Part shown: positions 8,251-16,973 of the stretch, piece by piece | How the letters are laid out: each line of letters begins with the position of its first letter | Numbering within the stretch: the stretch's first letter is position 1 | Notes under the pieces: generated by a model | What the model saw: only the letters and a program-made list of their open reading frames with translations | The model's database searches: none | What the model was told of the DNA's origin: nothing | Assembly (NCBI RefSeq): GCF_019977735.1 | Contig: NZ_AP025022.1 | Span: forward strand, 1-64,000 | Direction of reading: 5' to 3' | Length of the DNA stretch: 64,000 nt | Source of the DNA: Calothrix sp. PCC 7716 | GTDB lineage: Bacteria; Cyanobacteriota; Cyanobacteriia; Cyanobacteriales; Nostocaceae | Made by a program: the position numbers and the translations under genes

Positions 8251-8540
8251 ATCAAACCTCGTTCTTCAATAATGATTTCGGAGAGCGGCTTGCCTCCTGA
8301 TGCCTCCAGTCTTTGGGTCAGTTCACGCCACGCTTCTTCTGATACTGGCTCAACATCGCTCTTGTGCTGAGGAGGAGTGACAAGTCCCGCTGCCACTAGG
8401 GACTGAATTATTTTTTCGGCATCCTTGGATGATTCTTCCGTCAAAACTTGCAGCCGCACAATTTGCCCATCAGCTAGAGACAAAGGATTTTGGGGGCGCA
8501 GCATCCCGTTAGAGTAAACAGCAGTAATAATTTCTGACAT
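8247..8540 (-). CDS. DUF104/AF2212-like antitoxin of the VapC pair
   Basis: Starting from the ATG at 8538-8540, the 97-residue protein begins MSEIITAVYSNGMLRPQNPL, the signature beginning of the DUF104 antitoxin family (a small beta-barrel that reads I-x-A-V-Y-x-N-G-x-L-x-P). An upstream in-frame ATG at 8561 would add seven residues but breaks the family's usual start. The C-terminal half is polar and would block the PIN active site. It is encoded just ahead of, and overlaps, vapC. Confidence 0.82.
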   Translation of the reverse strand: MSEIITAVYSNGMLRPQNPLSLADGQIVRLQVLTEESSKDAEKIIQSLVAAGLVTPPQHKSDVEPVSEEAWRELTQRLEASGGKPLSEIIIEERGLM

Positions 8541-8618
8541 AGTTGGCACGCTATTAGACAAAGCGTTTTGACGAGGCTGTATTTAACTTAGCGTACCACC
8601 AATTTACTCGTCAATTTA

Positions 8619-10460
8619 CTAGTATTCCAGTCCCCGATTCTTTTTCTTTTCTGCTTCGGGGCGCCCTGTACTTTCTTGCCGCGAATACTCCAAAAGTTCC
8701 GTATTCCAATCAGCAGTTTTTGGTCGTGCTATAGTTGTTTGCGGCAGTAATTCTTTAATAGCTTGTGCCATCGAGCGTCCCGTTTCATCGTTATCGCAGG
8801 CAACAGTAATAGCAGGAATGTCTTTAAGAAAATCCAACGGTAAGCTTTTGGGGCTATCGACAGCTAAAAACATTGTCCTTGTTGGGGGCATACCAGAATT
8901 TGCAGTAATAGATAGTGCAGCACATGAAAGCGCATCGATGGGAGACTTACAGATAACTACTTTTTGTATTTCATCAGTTGGCTTACCGCCTAAGTGAAAG
9001 TAAAACCATCCTTCTGTTCGTTTTGTACCAAGCGCATATCCCATAAACGAATTGTCTTCTCCCCTTGTTCCTCGTAAAAATGCGCCTGTGGTTTCTGTTT
9101 TAAGTGATGGCGCCTCGTTTGGAAGCTCGCGCATTGTAAACACAGCATTTTGCTGGTCGTCAGCATAGAGCCATCCGTTAGAGCGAAGGGCAGTGAGAAA
9201 ATTTTCTGGCAGTCCCCTAGCTTTGGTCAAATAATTCTGTACCGCTTGCCACTTCTCTTCATCCTTTTTTGGAGGTACAAACTGCGGTGCAGGTTCTTCT
9301 GCAACAATTTTAGTGGCTTGTGTTTCTACGTAAGCCTTGGTAGCACGCAGCATTCCAAGAGACCCAAAACGGTCATGCAACCAGGCAACCGAAGACCGAA
9401 AATTACACCCCGAAACATGCATCACCAAATCAATTGCCCCACCACCACCTTTTTCTGCTGTAAAGTCGTACCATTTAGAATCATTAATATTGATAACTTG
9501 CCCTAATCCCTTCCAACGGTTCTCTCCCTTGTCAGCTTTATCTAACCCTAAATGCCACGCTACGTCTTCTAGGGGCAAGTCCCTTAATTGGTCGGCTTGC
9601 TGTTTCCAGTAAAAATTCTCTTCTTCCAATTCATCTACACGGTTTTCTAACTCCGAGCGTAGTTTCTCAGAAGCATTTGCTTTTTGGGATGCCCGTTTTT
9701 CAAGCTCTATAATTCGACGGTGGTCAGCTAGTTGGTGATTGATGGTTTGAATTGTTGGGTCTGATTTTATACGCTTAAACAATTGCTGTGCCGTCTCTCC
9801 CTGTTTTGGCGCCAGTCTATCTAATTCCAGGGTGAGGGGTTCGGAGTTTACTGCTTGATAATATTCTTTAACTTTGGTGTGGGTGGCTTTACTGCCCTTT
9901 ACCCCGCGTTCAATACCCAAAGGCGCCAGTGCTTGGGCATAAGAATCTTGAAACTTGGACAATTTTATACTAGCTTGGCGCCCATCACCCCCAAACATCT
10001 CTTTGTGGCTTAATTGTTTGGTTTTATCGTTGATGGGAACTATATAAGCGTGGATGTGGGGGGTTGCTTCATCTAAATGCAATTCCGCGCGGACGCATTT
10101 ATCACCAAAGTTTTCTTGTAACCATTTGGACGAAGCATTGGCAAAGTCCCACATCAATTCTTCATCCCATTCCCCCGCCCTTGATGGGTCATGGGGACGA
10201 AAAAATTCTGGAGAAGCGCTCAAAAATATTTCGCTGCACAGTACTGCATCTTTACGCGGCTTGTGTTTAGTATGGTCATCTATTTTAGATAAAACTATTT
10301 CTTCTAAAGATGGGTCATCGTCCAAACCCATTAGCCGAATATTTTCTTTATAGGGGTCAGCATTTGGTGTATCTTGGAGACGGGCAGTATGTTTTTCACT
10401 GCCGCCCACACTACCCAAACTTTTTAATTTCCCAACGCGCATGATGGCTTTCGCGGTCAT
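8619..10460 (-). CDS. MobV-type relaxase fused to a CHC2/TOPRIM primase-like module
   Basis: The start is set at 10460, where the protein begins MTAKAIMRVGKLKSLGSVGG, a MobV/Pre-type N-terminus; a longer frame to 10574 is not family-like. Residues 1-200 form the relaxase (Mob_Pre): HLDEATPHIHAYIVPI at about 127-142 supplies the metal-binding histidines. A coiled coil at about 245-290 follows. Then comes a DUF3991-like CHC2 segment (about 305-365, with WYDFTAEKGGGGAIDLV) and a TOPRIM domain (about 490-590, with ICKSPIDALS and ACDNDETGRS). It would nick oriT and bring its own primase-like domain for copying the transferred strand. It points away from a 1.3-kb repeat-rich region that probably holds its oriT. 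Confidence 0.88.
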   Translation of the reverse strand: MTAKAIMRVGKLKSLGSVGGSEKHTARLQDTPNADPYKENIRLMGLDDDPSLEEIVLSKIDDHTKHKPRKDAVLCSEIFLSASPEFFRPHDPSRAGEWDEELMWDFANASSKWLQENFGDKCVRAELHLDEATPHIHAYIVPINDKTKQLSHKEMFGGDGRQASIKLSKFQDSYAQALAPLGIERGVKGSKATHTKVKEYYQAVNSEPLTLELDRLAPKQGETAQQLFKRIKSDPTIQTINHQLADHRRIIELEKRASQKANASEKLRSELENRVDELEEENFYWKQQADQLRDLPLEDVAWHLGLDKADKGENRWKGLGQVININDSKWYDFTAEKGGGGAIDLVMHVSGCNFRSSVAWLHDRFGSLGMLRATKAYVETQATKIVAEEPAPQFVPPKKDEEKWQAVQNYLTKARGLPENFLTALRSNGWLYADDQQNAVFTMRELPNEAPSLKTETTGAFLRGTRGEDNSFMGYALGTKRTEGWFYFHLGGKPTDEIQKVVICKSPIDALSCAALSITANSGMPPTRTMFLAVDSPKSLPLDFLKDIPAITVACDNDETGRSMAQAIKELLPQTTIARPKTADWNTELLEYSRQESTGRPEAEKKKNRGLEY

Positions 10461-10592
10461 TGAAAAAACCCCCACTAATAATCTAGGAACACGACCCGAA
10501 GGGCGAACGTACTTCTGTGTCCGAGAGAGCCGTTTAGGCGAGCGATGGATGGGCGGCGCCCACCCGCAGGGCACAGAAGTGAAGTGAGTACA

Positions 10593-10743
10593 CTTCGATT
10601 ATATCGAAGCCGCCCGAAACCGCTTTGGAGGAGACGAAGGGCGCGCGGCACAGTAGGAAAATGGCAGGAAAATGCCAGGATTGGTGTGTACCACGAGCTT
10701 GATATCAACATGCTTGTGGACACAAAATTCCTGCCATTTTCCT
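10593..10743. other. Candidate oriT/control region of the MobV relaxase
   Basis: This gene-free stretch starts about 130 bp upstream of the relaxase start. It holds a hairpin CTTCGAT-TAT-ATCGAAG (10593-10609) and a perfect 14-bp inverted repeat, AGGAAAATGGCAGG (10655-10668) with CCTGCCATTTTCCT (10730-10743), whose loop contains a second imperfect repeat. MobV relaxases usually act at hairpins close to their own gene, which is why I propose oriT here. Confidence 0.45.
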
Positions 10744-10956
10744 GGTAGATAAATCTATGCCTTTTGACATATAAGCCAAGTTATGACACATTGATGCTGC
10801 GACGAAAACCACAATTTGTTTTAGTTGGCACGGGAAATTTCAAACCAATTATTTTTACACATAAATTTAACTCAGGCGCCCGAAATTGTTTTTGAAAGGA
10901 GACGAGACGCGCTTCGATTGGGTAAATATAATTCATGAGCATCAAGTAATAAAAGG

Positions 10957-11089
10957 GGGACTAAATCGGGACTAAATCGGGAGTCACCATCACTGACGAT
11001 TAGTATTAATATACTGAAAAGCCATGTTTTATCCCGATTTACTCCCGAAAGACTCCCGATTAGTCCCTTTTTTATCCCTATTTACTCCC
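10957..11089. repeat. Direct and inverted repeats of a GGGACTAAATCGGGA-type unit
   Basis: GGGACTAAATC (10957-10967) is followed head-to-tail by GGGACTAAATCGGGAGTC (10968-10985). The complement GACTCCCGATTAGTCCC (11051-11067) lies about 65 bp on, differing by one deleted base. Two further units, TCCCGATTTACTCCC (11032-11046) and TCCCTATTTACTCCC (11075-11089), are also present. Iteron-like spacing beside an AT-rich stretch suggests a replication or transfer origin. The remainder of 10,744-11,640 shows no gene. Confidence 0.6.
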
Positions 11090-11640
11090 TCACCCCATTA
11101 TTGAGTATTTATACTGTAAAAATATTCCAAAATGTATTATAAATGTAGCTGAAATGTAGTTGATTCAGATGGGGCAACGCGCGCGCTCCTATCCCGGTTG
11201 AAGCTCTCTTAAAAGGAATTAATTGGTTTTCATGTAGAGATAATTCCAGTTGCTGTATTTCAACCAAGGTTTAACCTAACTGTCACCTTACTTATTATTA
11301 ATCAGGTGATTTTAAATGAAAAAAGTAATTCGAGTCGCAGCTCTTGACTGTTTTGCTTAAGTTTAGTGTTACCTGGGTTAAATTAGGCTGTCACCATAGT
11401 TGTAGTTAGGTTATATCAGTATAGGGCGCGTTTGATAGTTGACTAATTTTGTACTGATAAATACGATTTGTTTATCGATATAAGGAGGAATAAATTCAAG
11501 TCCTTGCCGAGTCAGGCGCCGTTCCTAGGGGACGCGAACAAGTATTATTTAAATTTATCTATGTAAATATTTGTTTCGCGCACGTTGGTGATTAATAGTG
11601 GGAGCAGCACTAACGCGCCGAGGAAACTGCTGCATTCGTC

Positions 11641-11660
11641 TTCCAATAACGTTATTGGAA
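11641..11660. repeat. 20-bp palindrome, parS-like distal site
   Basis: An exact copy of the 20-bp palindrome, 7.6 kb from the copy after parB and 96 bp upstream of the next gene. It marks the border between plasmid-backbone genes and the accessory island. Confidence 0.7.
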
Positions 11661-11755
11661 AATTTGGGGGTATAGTTACAGTGTTTGCCACCATGTCAAA
11701 TTTTATATGTTATAGATATAACAAGTAATCCTGATGATTAGGGCACTTACCAAGA

Positions 11756-12550
11756 ATGGGCGAAGCTATAAAGAAAATCCAAAGACTTAAAGAAGCCAAA
11801 AAACAGCTTGCTGATATAATTAATGACTCAAAAGATGTAATTATTATTCACTATTCTTGTGAAAGTTTTTATGATAGAACTGATGGCTCTTCACCCAGAA
11901 TCACATCTATTGCTGTAAGAAACCTGTACTCAGGTCAAACAACTTCTTTTTCCATACACCAAATTGCTGAAATTAAAGCGTATTCCAAAGATGATATAGA
12001 GATTAATTATAATTCTCTGGAAAAATTGATGTTAGATGATTTTTATCAATATGTCTCTAGCCATCAGCATTTTACCTGGGTGCATTGGAATATGAGAGAC
12101 ATAAATTATGGCTTCCCTGCTATAGCTCATCGCTACAAAGTTTTAGGCGGAAACCCCTTAGAAATCAACGAAAGTAATTTAGTAGATTTGGCAAGACTAC
12201 TCGTGGCTATTTATGGTACTAAATACATAGAACATCCACGTTTGCAAAAACTAATGGAGAAAAATAAGATTACTAACAAAGATTTTCTAAATGGAGCTGA
12301 TGAAGCAACCGCCTTTCAAAAAAAAGAATACGTTAAACTTCATCAGTCTACCCTAAGAAAAGTTGACGTTATTGCTAACATTACTGAGCGACTTGGCAAC
12401 GGTGTTCTCAAAACCAATGCAGATTGGAAAGATATTTACGGAAGCTACCCAGCAGCTTTGGGAGAGTTTCTCAAGGAACACTGGATAGTCAGCCTTATTG
12501 GTTTTATTAGCGCTATTGTTGGAATAGTAGTTTTGTTCTTGCCTAAATAG
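11756..12550 (+). CDS. Membrane-anchored protein of unknown function with exonuclease-like motifs
   Basis: A 264-residue protein whose last 24 residues (WIVSLIGFISAIVGIVVLFLPK) form a C-terminal membrane anchor. The N-terminal 220 residues read like a family found in many bacteria with no assigned function: IIIHYSCESFYD, SPRITSIAVRNL, FTWVHWNMRDINYGF and KLHQSTLRKVDV. The HWNMRDxNYGF block and the downstream H/D pair recall the ExoII and ExoIII regions of DnaQ-like exonucleases, but the first acidic motif is altered, so activity is doubtful. It stands first in the GGCGCC-poor island next to a HEPN-type gene. A defence or stress role is inference only. Confidence 0.6.
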   Translation: MGEAIKKIQRLKEAKKQLADIINDSKDVIIIHYSCESFYDRTDGSSPRITSIAVRNLYSGQTTSFSIHQIAEIKAYSKDDIEINYNSLEKLMLDDFYQYVSSHQHFTWVHWNMRDINYGFPAIAHRYKVLGGNPLEINESNLVDLARLLVAIYGTKYIEHPRLQKLMEKNKITNKDFLNGADEATAFQKKEYVKLHQSTLRKVDVIANITERLGNGVLKTNADWKDIYGSYPAALGEFLKEHWIVSLIGFISAIVGIVVLFLPK

Positions 12551-12780
12551 TATCTTGAAGACCATTTGTTTACTGTTCTAAAAAATTAAAAAATTGAGAC
12601 AGTAACTGCGGCGCCTGTTCTAACTTAAATAAAACTCGATGTAGTATAAAGAATGTAAATACAATACGTAGAAAACCGAACCAGAAGGTAGTTGTATGAG
12701 TGTTCTTAACTAGTACTTGTACTTTAGGTGATAGTTGTATTTCATCATCCTAGTTGATATCTCATAAAAGGAAATATTAA

Positions 12781-14034
12781 ATGATGTTCAGTATTGGCAT
12801 TGACAATCGAGAAGAAGCTAACAAGTTTTTGAGAAGATTATGGGCAGAATTTAGGAATGAATTTGGTAAATGCGTCTGGCACTATACACCTTACAGAATG
12901 GGTGAAAATAATGCGATTATTTTTGGAATGATGGACATAGGAATTCCGGAAGGAGCGCTTCAAGTAGATGTTTTTTATATAAGGAAAGGAACTATACAAA
13001 CCATTAACTTTGATTTTGTCCAGTGTAAGCCCCCTTTAGATAGAATTCTAGAACTCAACCAAAAAATAGGAAGAATTATTGACAATAGTAAAAGTAATTT
13101 TAATCAAACCTTAAAATTTTTCTATAGGGTTGGTATATATAGTGTTGTCTTGCCTTTGGGGTACTACAAAGGTAATGAGTTTTGTATTGATTCAAGTCAG
13201 GAAAATAGATTTAATCTTGGAATTGCAACATTAGGGTATGATGAAATAGATGCACAAACAAAGTGTAAGAGTAAGATTTTACAGTGCTTAGATTTACTAT
13301 CGGTTGAAACAAACTCTCCCTTTTGGTCTGATGAACCTGTGGATGAAATAGAACAGGATTTTGAGAAAGAAGTTTTTATGGAAAATTTAGAATGGATTGA
13401 TGATTATCCTATTATAGAAGATAAGCTAAGGTTATCAAAATCCGGAAAAAAGTTTCTTGATTTAATAGCCGGAGATGAATTGAATAAAGAACAAAAACTA
13501 TTTTTAAGAGCTTGTAACCACTTTCATACAGCCAGAAAATATGATGCTCAAGTCAATAATCTCTTGAAACATACCTTAACGGAGGAAATTGAATCTGGGC
13601 ATTATGAAATTACCCTTGAGGAAAGAGATGAGCGCTTAACAATGGCTGCAAAAATGGGTGCTACTCATATGGAAATTGCTAGCGTACTTTATATATCGGC
13701 GTTAGAGGTTGTTTCCTCAATTGGTATTGAAGAACCTAAAAATTGTCCTCAATGTAAGCAGAAGGTTTACAGTATTGGTAGCCGTGTTGTTAATATGGTA
13801 GAAAAATACCATAGTCCTCACTTAGGGAAAGAGTTCAGAGGATATTATAGTAAGCGCTCCAAATACCTACATGCAGGAGAGTTGCTATCTAACTATAGCT
13901 ATATAGGTACGACTATTCCACAACTCGATCCTTCAGACCCAACGGGATGTGAGGTTCACTCTGGCATCCCTCTCCCAAATCTTAGGGAATACACCAGCTT
14001 CTGCTTGAGAAAGGTTTTACAGTCGTTAATTTGA
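12781..14034 (+). CDS. HEPN-domain-like protein (possible abortive-infection RNase)
   Basis: A 417-residue protein. The C-terminal third has features of the ApeA/HEPN class: helices around ATHMEIASVLYISALEVVSS, a C-P-Q-C pair (about residues 320-323), and YYSKRSKYLHAGEL (about 354-367), where R-SKYL-H fits the HEPN R-x4-6-H catalytic motif. The N-terminal 200 residues are a mixed alpha/beta sensor-like region I do not recognise. HEPN proteins of this kind cleave RNA during phage infection or act as toxins. The ATG at 12781 follows AAAGGAAATATTAA, a good ribosome-binding site. No antitoxin-like partner touches it. Confidence 0.62.
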   Translation: MMFSIGIDNREEANKFLRRLWAEFRNEFGKCVWHYTPYRMGENNAIIFGMMDIGIPEGALQVDVFYIRKGTIQTINFDFVQCKPPLDRILELNQKIGRIIDNSKSNFNQTLKFFYRVGIYSVVLPLGYYKGNEFCIDSSQENRFNLGIATLGYDEIDAQTKCKSKILQCLDLLSVETNSPFWSDEPVDEIEQDFEKEVFMENLEWIDDYPIIEDKLRLSKSGKKFLDLIAGDELNKEQKLFLRACNHFHTARKYDAQVNNLLKHTLTEEIESGHYEITLEERDERLTMAAKMGATHMEIASVLYISALEVVSSIGIEEPKNCPQCKQKVYSIGSRVVNMVEKYHSPHLGKEFRGYYSKRSKYLHAGELLSNYSYIGTTIPQLDPSDPTGCEVHSGIPLPNLREYTSFCLRKVLQSLI

Positions 14035-14140
14035 TAGCAGATTTTTACTTTCCCGTTGCGGTGCCTTGTAGTTTCCAAGAACATTAGATACTTAAGGCAT
14101 TGAGTATACTAAGTATTGATAGTTTTATTTTGCTTCTCAG

Positions 14141-16834
14141 ATGCCAAGGCGCAAAACACAAGAGGAATTTATCAAAGAAGCTCAAACTAAGCATGGGATG
14201 TTTTACGACTACAGCAAAGTTCTGTACACTAACTCCGCTACCAAAGTTAGTTTGATCTGCCTGCTTCATGGGGAATTTAAAATTACTCCCAGTCATCATC
14301 TTCAAGGTGTTGGTTGTCGCAAATGTTTTAATGATCAAATAAGGAATGATCAGAACACTATCCTTGCTAAGTTTCGTCGGACTCACGGTAATCATTACAA
14401 TTATGAGAAAGTGATTTATGAACGTATAGATATAAAAGTTACGATTGGGTGCCCAATTCATGGTGATTTTGAACAAGCTCCAGCAGCCCATATAGCTGGC
14501 TCAGGCTGCCCTAAGTGTGCGGTTGAGAAACAAGCTTTGTCGAAAGAGGAATTTATTATAAAAGCTCAAGCTAAACATAGAGATAGATATGATTACAGTC
14601 AAATCGTCTATGTTAATAACTCAACTAAAGTAACAATTATCTGCCCACAGCACGGGGCTTTTGAGCAACTACCTGGGAACCATATTCGAGGAAGTAAATG
14701 TCCTGAATGTTCTAAAGAAAATATAAGTGAAGCCAAATTTGGCTTTCAATATAACGATGTTCGTTATCGCAGTATTAAACACGCTTGTCAAATGCTAGGC
14801 AAGGATTACTGGGTTGTTCTCAAGCGGCTAGATGCAGGTTGGACTTTAAAGCAAGCTTTTGATGAAGAACCTCATAACCCTCGACATCCTTTTGAAGTTA
14901 ATGGAATTATTTATAACGGTATAGAAGATGCTGTTCGTCGGCTAAATGCTCCTGTTAGCTCTGCAACTGTTAGAAGGCGACTTGCGGAAGGAATGGATGT
15001 AGATCAAGCTCTGTTTACCCCTCCTAAACTTGGTTACGGTAATGGGGTTGTTTACGCAATTACTAACCTTTTAAATGGTAAGCAATACGTAGGATTAACT
15101 ACAACATCTGTAGAAGAGCGATGGGAGAGGCACTTAGAACAGACATTAAGGAAAGAGGCTTCTCTAATTCACAAAGCGATCGTTGAATTTGGCGAGGATA
15201 ACTTTACACTTGAAGTGATTGATCAAGCCTCTAGTATAGAGGAATTACGGACTAAAGAGCGTGAATGGATTCAAAAATTAAACACTCTTTTCCCGAAGGG
15301 TTATAACGTAACTTTAGGCGGAGAGGTTGGTGGCGCCCCAGGCAAACCTACAAAGCTTCCTGGAGATTCTACACTATATCCATCTGTTAAAACAGCGGCA
15401 CAAGCTTTAGCTGAACGAGAAGGAATTAGTTTAGAAGCTGCTGAGAAAAGAATTTATGTTAGTCGTATTAGCGTAGGAAAATCCTATTATCAGGTTGATG
15501 CCCATCGGGTTAATGTAAAGAAACCTCATGGAATGTCTAAAACCCGAATTTACAAATATTGGAGTAGATTAGTTCACCAAGCTGCTAACCCCAACTCTAA
15601 AGAATACAATGGCTCCGCTATTTGTGAACGTTGGAAGGATTTTCATAACTTCTACGAAGACATGGGTGAAGGATATCAAGAAGGTTTGTGCCTGAAGTTA
15701 ATCGAGAAAGCCCTTCCCTATTCTAAAGAGAATTGTTTATGGGTTACTACCAGTGAGTTACATCGAAGTCATGGAATGGTGAGAACCAGGCTTTATGGAG
15801 TCTGGGCTAATTTAGTTCAGAATATTGCTAACCCTGAATCGAATTTGTATAGAGGAGTACCTATTGATCCTCGCTGGCGAAACTTTATTTTGTTTAACGA
15901 GGATATGGGCGATAAATATGAAGAAGGAAAAATTCTCCAATTAATAAACACAAGCCAACCATACTGCAAAGACAACTGTCAGTGGGTCTGGCAACATGGA
16001 GAACAACAAGCACATCCGTTGTTTGGCACCCGTTTGTATAAACTTTGGAGACGGACTGTAAATGAGTATTGTAATCCAAACTCCAAGAATTACAACGGCT
16101 CCAAAATTTGCGACCGCTGGCATGATTTTGCGTTGTTTTGTGAAGACATGGCTTCGACATATCAGAAGGGATTTAAGATGATTCGACTTAATCCCAATAT
16201 GCCGTTCTCACCAGAAAACTGTGAATGGAAAAATCAGCGGGAAGCATCTCAAACACATGGAATGATGGGAACAAAATTTTATCAAATTTGGGCAAGGCTA
16301 AAGCATCATCGTACTAATTCAACAGCCAAAGCTTATGAAGGGACGGCTTTGTGTGAACGTTGGCTTCGGTTTGAGAACTTTAAAGCTGATATGTATGATT
16401 GTTATCAGGAAGGAATGGGTTTGAAGTTGATTGACCCAAGCGAGCCATATTCTAAGGAAAATTGTCAATGGATGACTGGTTCTGATCTGCGTAAAAAACA
16501 CCCCATGTCCGACTCTAGAATTTACCAAATATGGCGACGCTTGGTGAATGAACATGCTAACCCTAAAGCTAGAGGTTACTTAGGAGTTCAGGTCTGCAAC
16601 CGTTGGCACGACTTTAACAATTTTTACATTGATATGTGTTTGGGCTATGTTGATGGTCTTTGTTTAGCTGTTATTGACCCAGACCTTCCCTACGCTCACG
16701 GGAACTGTGAGTGGGTTACAAAAAATGAAGCTATTAGTCGAGGTCGGCTACGTAGATTTAAGAGGGCAAACAGCACGGAGTATACAAAATGTAGCTATCA
16801 AATGAAGGTAAATATTAATACTTCACTGCCATGA
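14141..16834 (+). CDS. GIY-YIG nuclease with three zinc modules and five 81-residue repeats
   Basis: An 897-residue modular protein. Residues about 8-194 hold three copies of a zinc-binding unit (YDYSKVxY, then C-x2-HG-x-F, then C-x2-C). Residues 200-290 contain two NUMOD1-like helical modules (YRSIKHACQML and YNGIEDAVRRL). The GIY-YIG nuclease core follows (VVYAITN at 302, KQYVGLT at 315, EERWERHL and a glutamate in TKEREW). After another helix module come five tandem repeats starting at 465, 546, 627, 708 and 789, each exactly 81 residues, with W-x2-L, NPNSKxYNG, ICERWxDF, DM, Y-x-EG, YSKENCxW. The repeat resembles the single AP2/HNH-associated domain of phage proteins. The zinc, NUMOD and repeat modules likely bind DNA. 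Confidence 0.85.
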   Translation: MPRRKTQEEFIKEAQTKHGMFYDYSKVLYTNSATKVSLICLLHGEFKITPSHHLQGVGCRKCFNDQIRNDQNTILAKFRRTHGNHYNYEKVIYERIDIKVTIGCPIHGDFEQAPAAHIAGSGCPKCAVEKQALSKEEFIIKAQAKHRDRYDYSQIVYVNNSTKVTIICPQHGAFEQLPGNHIRGSKCPECSKENISEAKFGFQYNDVRYRSIKHACQMLGKDYWVVLKRLDAGWTLKQAFDEEPHNPRHPFEVNGIIYNGIEDAVRRLNAPVSSATVRRRLAEGMDVDQALFTPPKLGYGNGVVYAITNLLNGKQYVGLTTTSVEERWERHLEQTLRKEASLIHKAIVEFGEDNFTLEVIDQASSIEELRTKEREWIQKLNTLFPKGYNVTLGGEVGGAPGKPTKLPGDSTLYPSVKTAAQALAEREGISLEAAEKRIYVSRISVGKSYYQVDAHRVNVKKPHGMSKTRIYKYWSRLVHQAANPNSKEYNGSAICERWKDFHNFYEDMGEGYQEGLCLKLIEKALPYSKENCLWVTTSELHRSHGMVRTRLYGVWANLVQNIANPESNLYRGVPIDPRWRNFILFNEDMGDKYEEGKILQLINTSQPYCKDNCQWVWQHGEQQAHPLFGTRLYKLWRRTVNEYCNPNSKNYNGSKICDRWHDFALFCEDMASTYQKGFKMIRLNPNMPFSPENCEWKNQREASQTHGMMGTKFYQIWARLKHHRTNSTAKAYEGTALCERWLRFENFKADMYDCYQEGMGLKLIDPSEPYSKENCQWMTGSDLRKKHPMSDSRIYQIWRRLVNEHANPKARGYLGVQVCNRWHDFNNFYIDMCLGYVDGLCLAVIDPDLPYAHGNCEWVTKNEAISRGRLRRFKRANSTEYTKCSYQMKVNINTSLP

Positions 16835-16973
16835 TAATCCTTCAGGGTATTAAAGGTTATAGTGGTATATTAATGCAGTGGTGCGTACCGAAACTCCTCC
16901 AAATATTTGCTCCTCTTAACCAAGGGGAAAGTTGAGTCAAAGAGATTGCTTCTTACTCAAAAAGGGATAACCA

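Noticed and set aside
10957-11089. CRISPR array or tRNA-like cluster
   Set aside because: Repeats are in both orientations with irregular spacing, and no cloverleaf is formed.
14084-14491. 135-residue minus-strand frame opposite the GIY-YIG gene
   Set aside because: Antisense to conserved zinc modules; explained by the real gene's codons.
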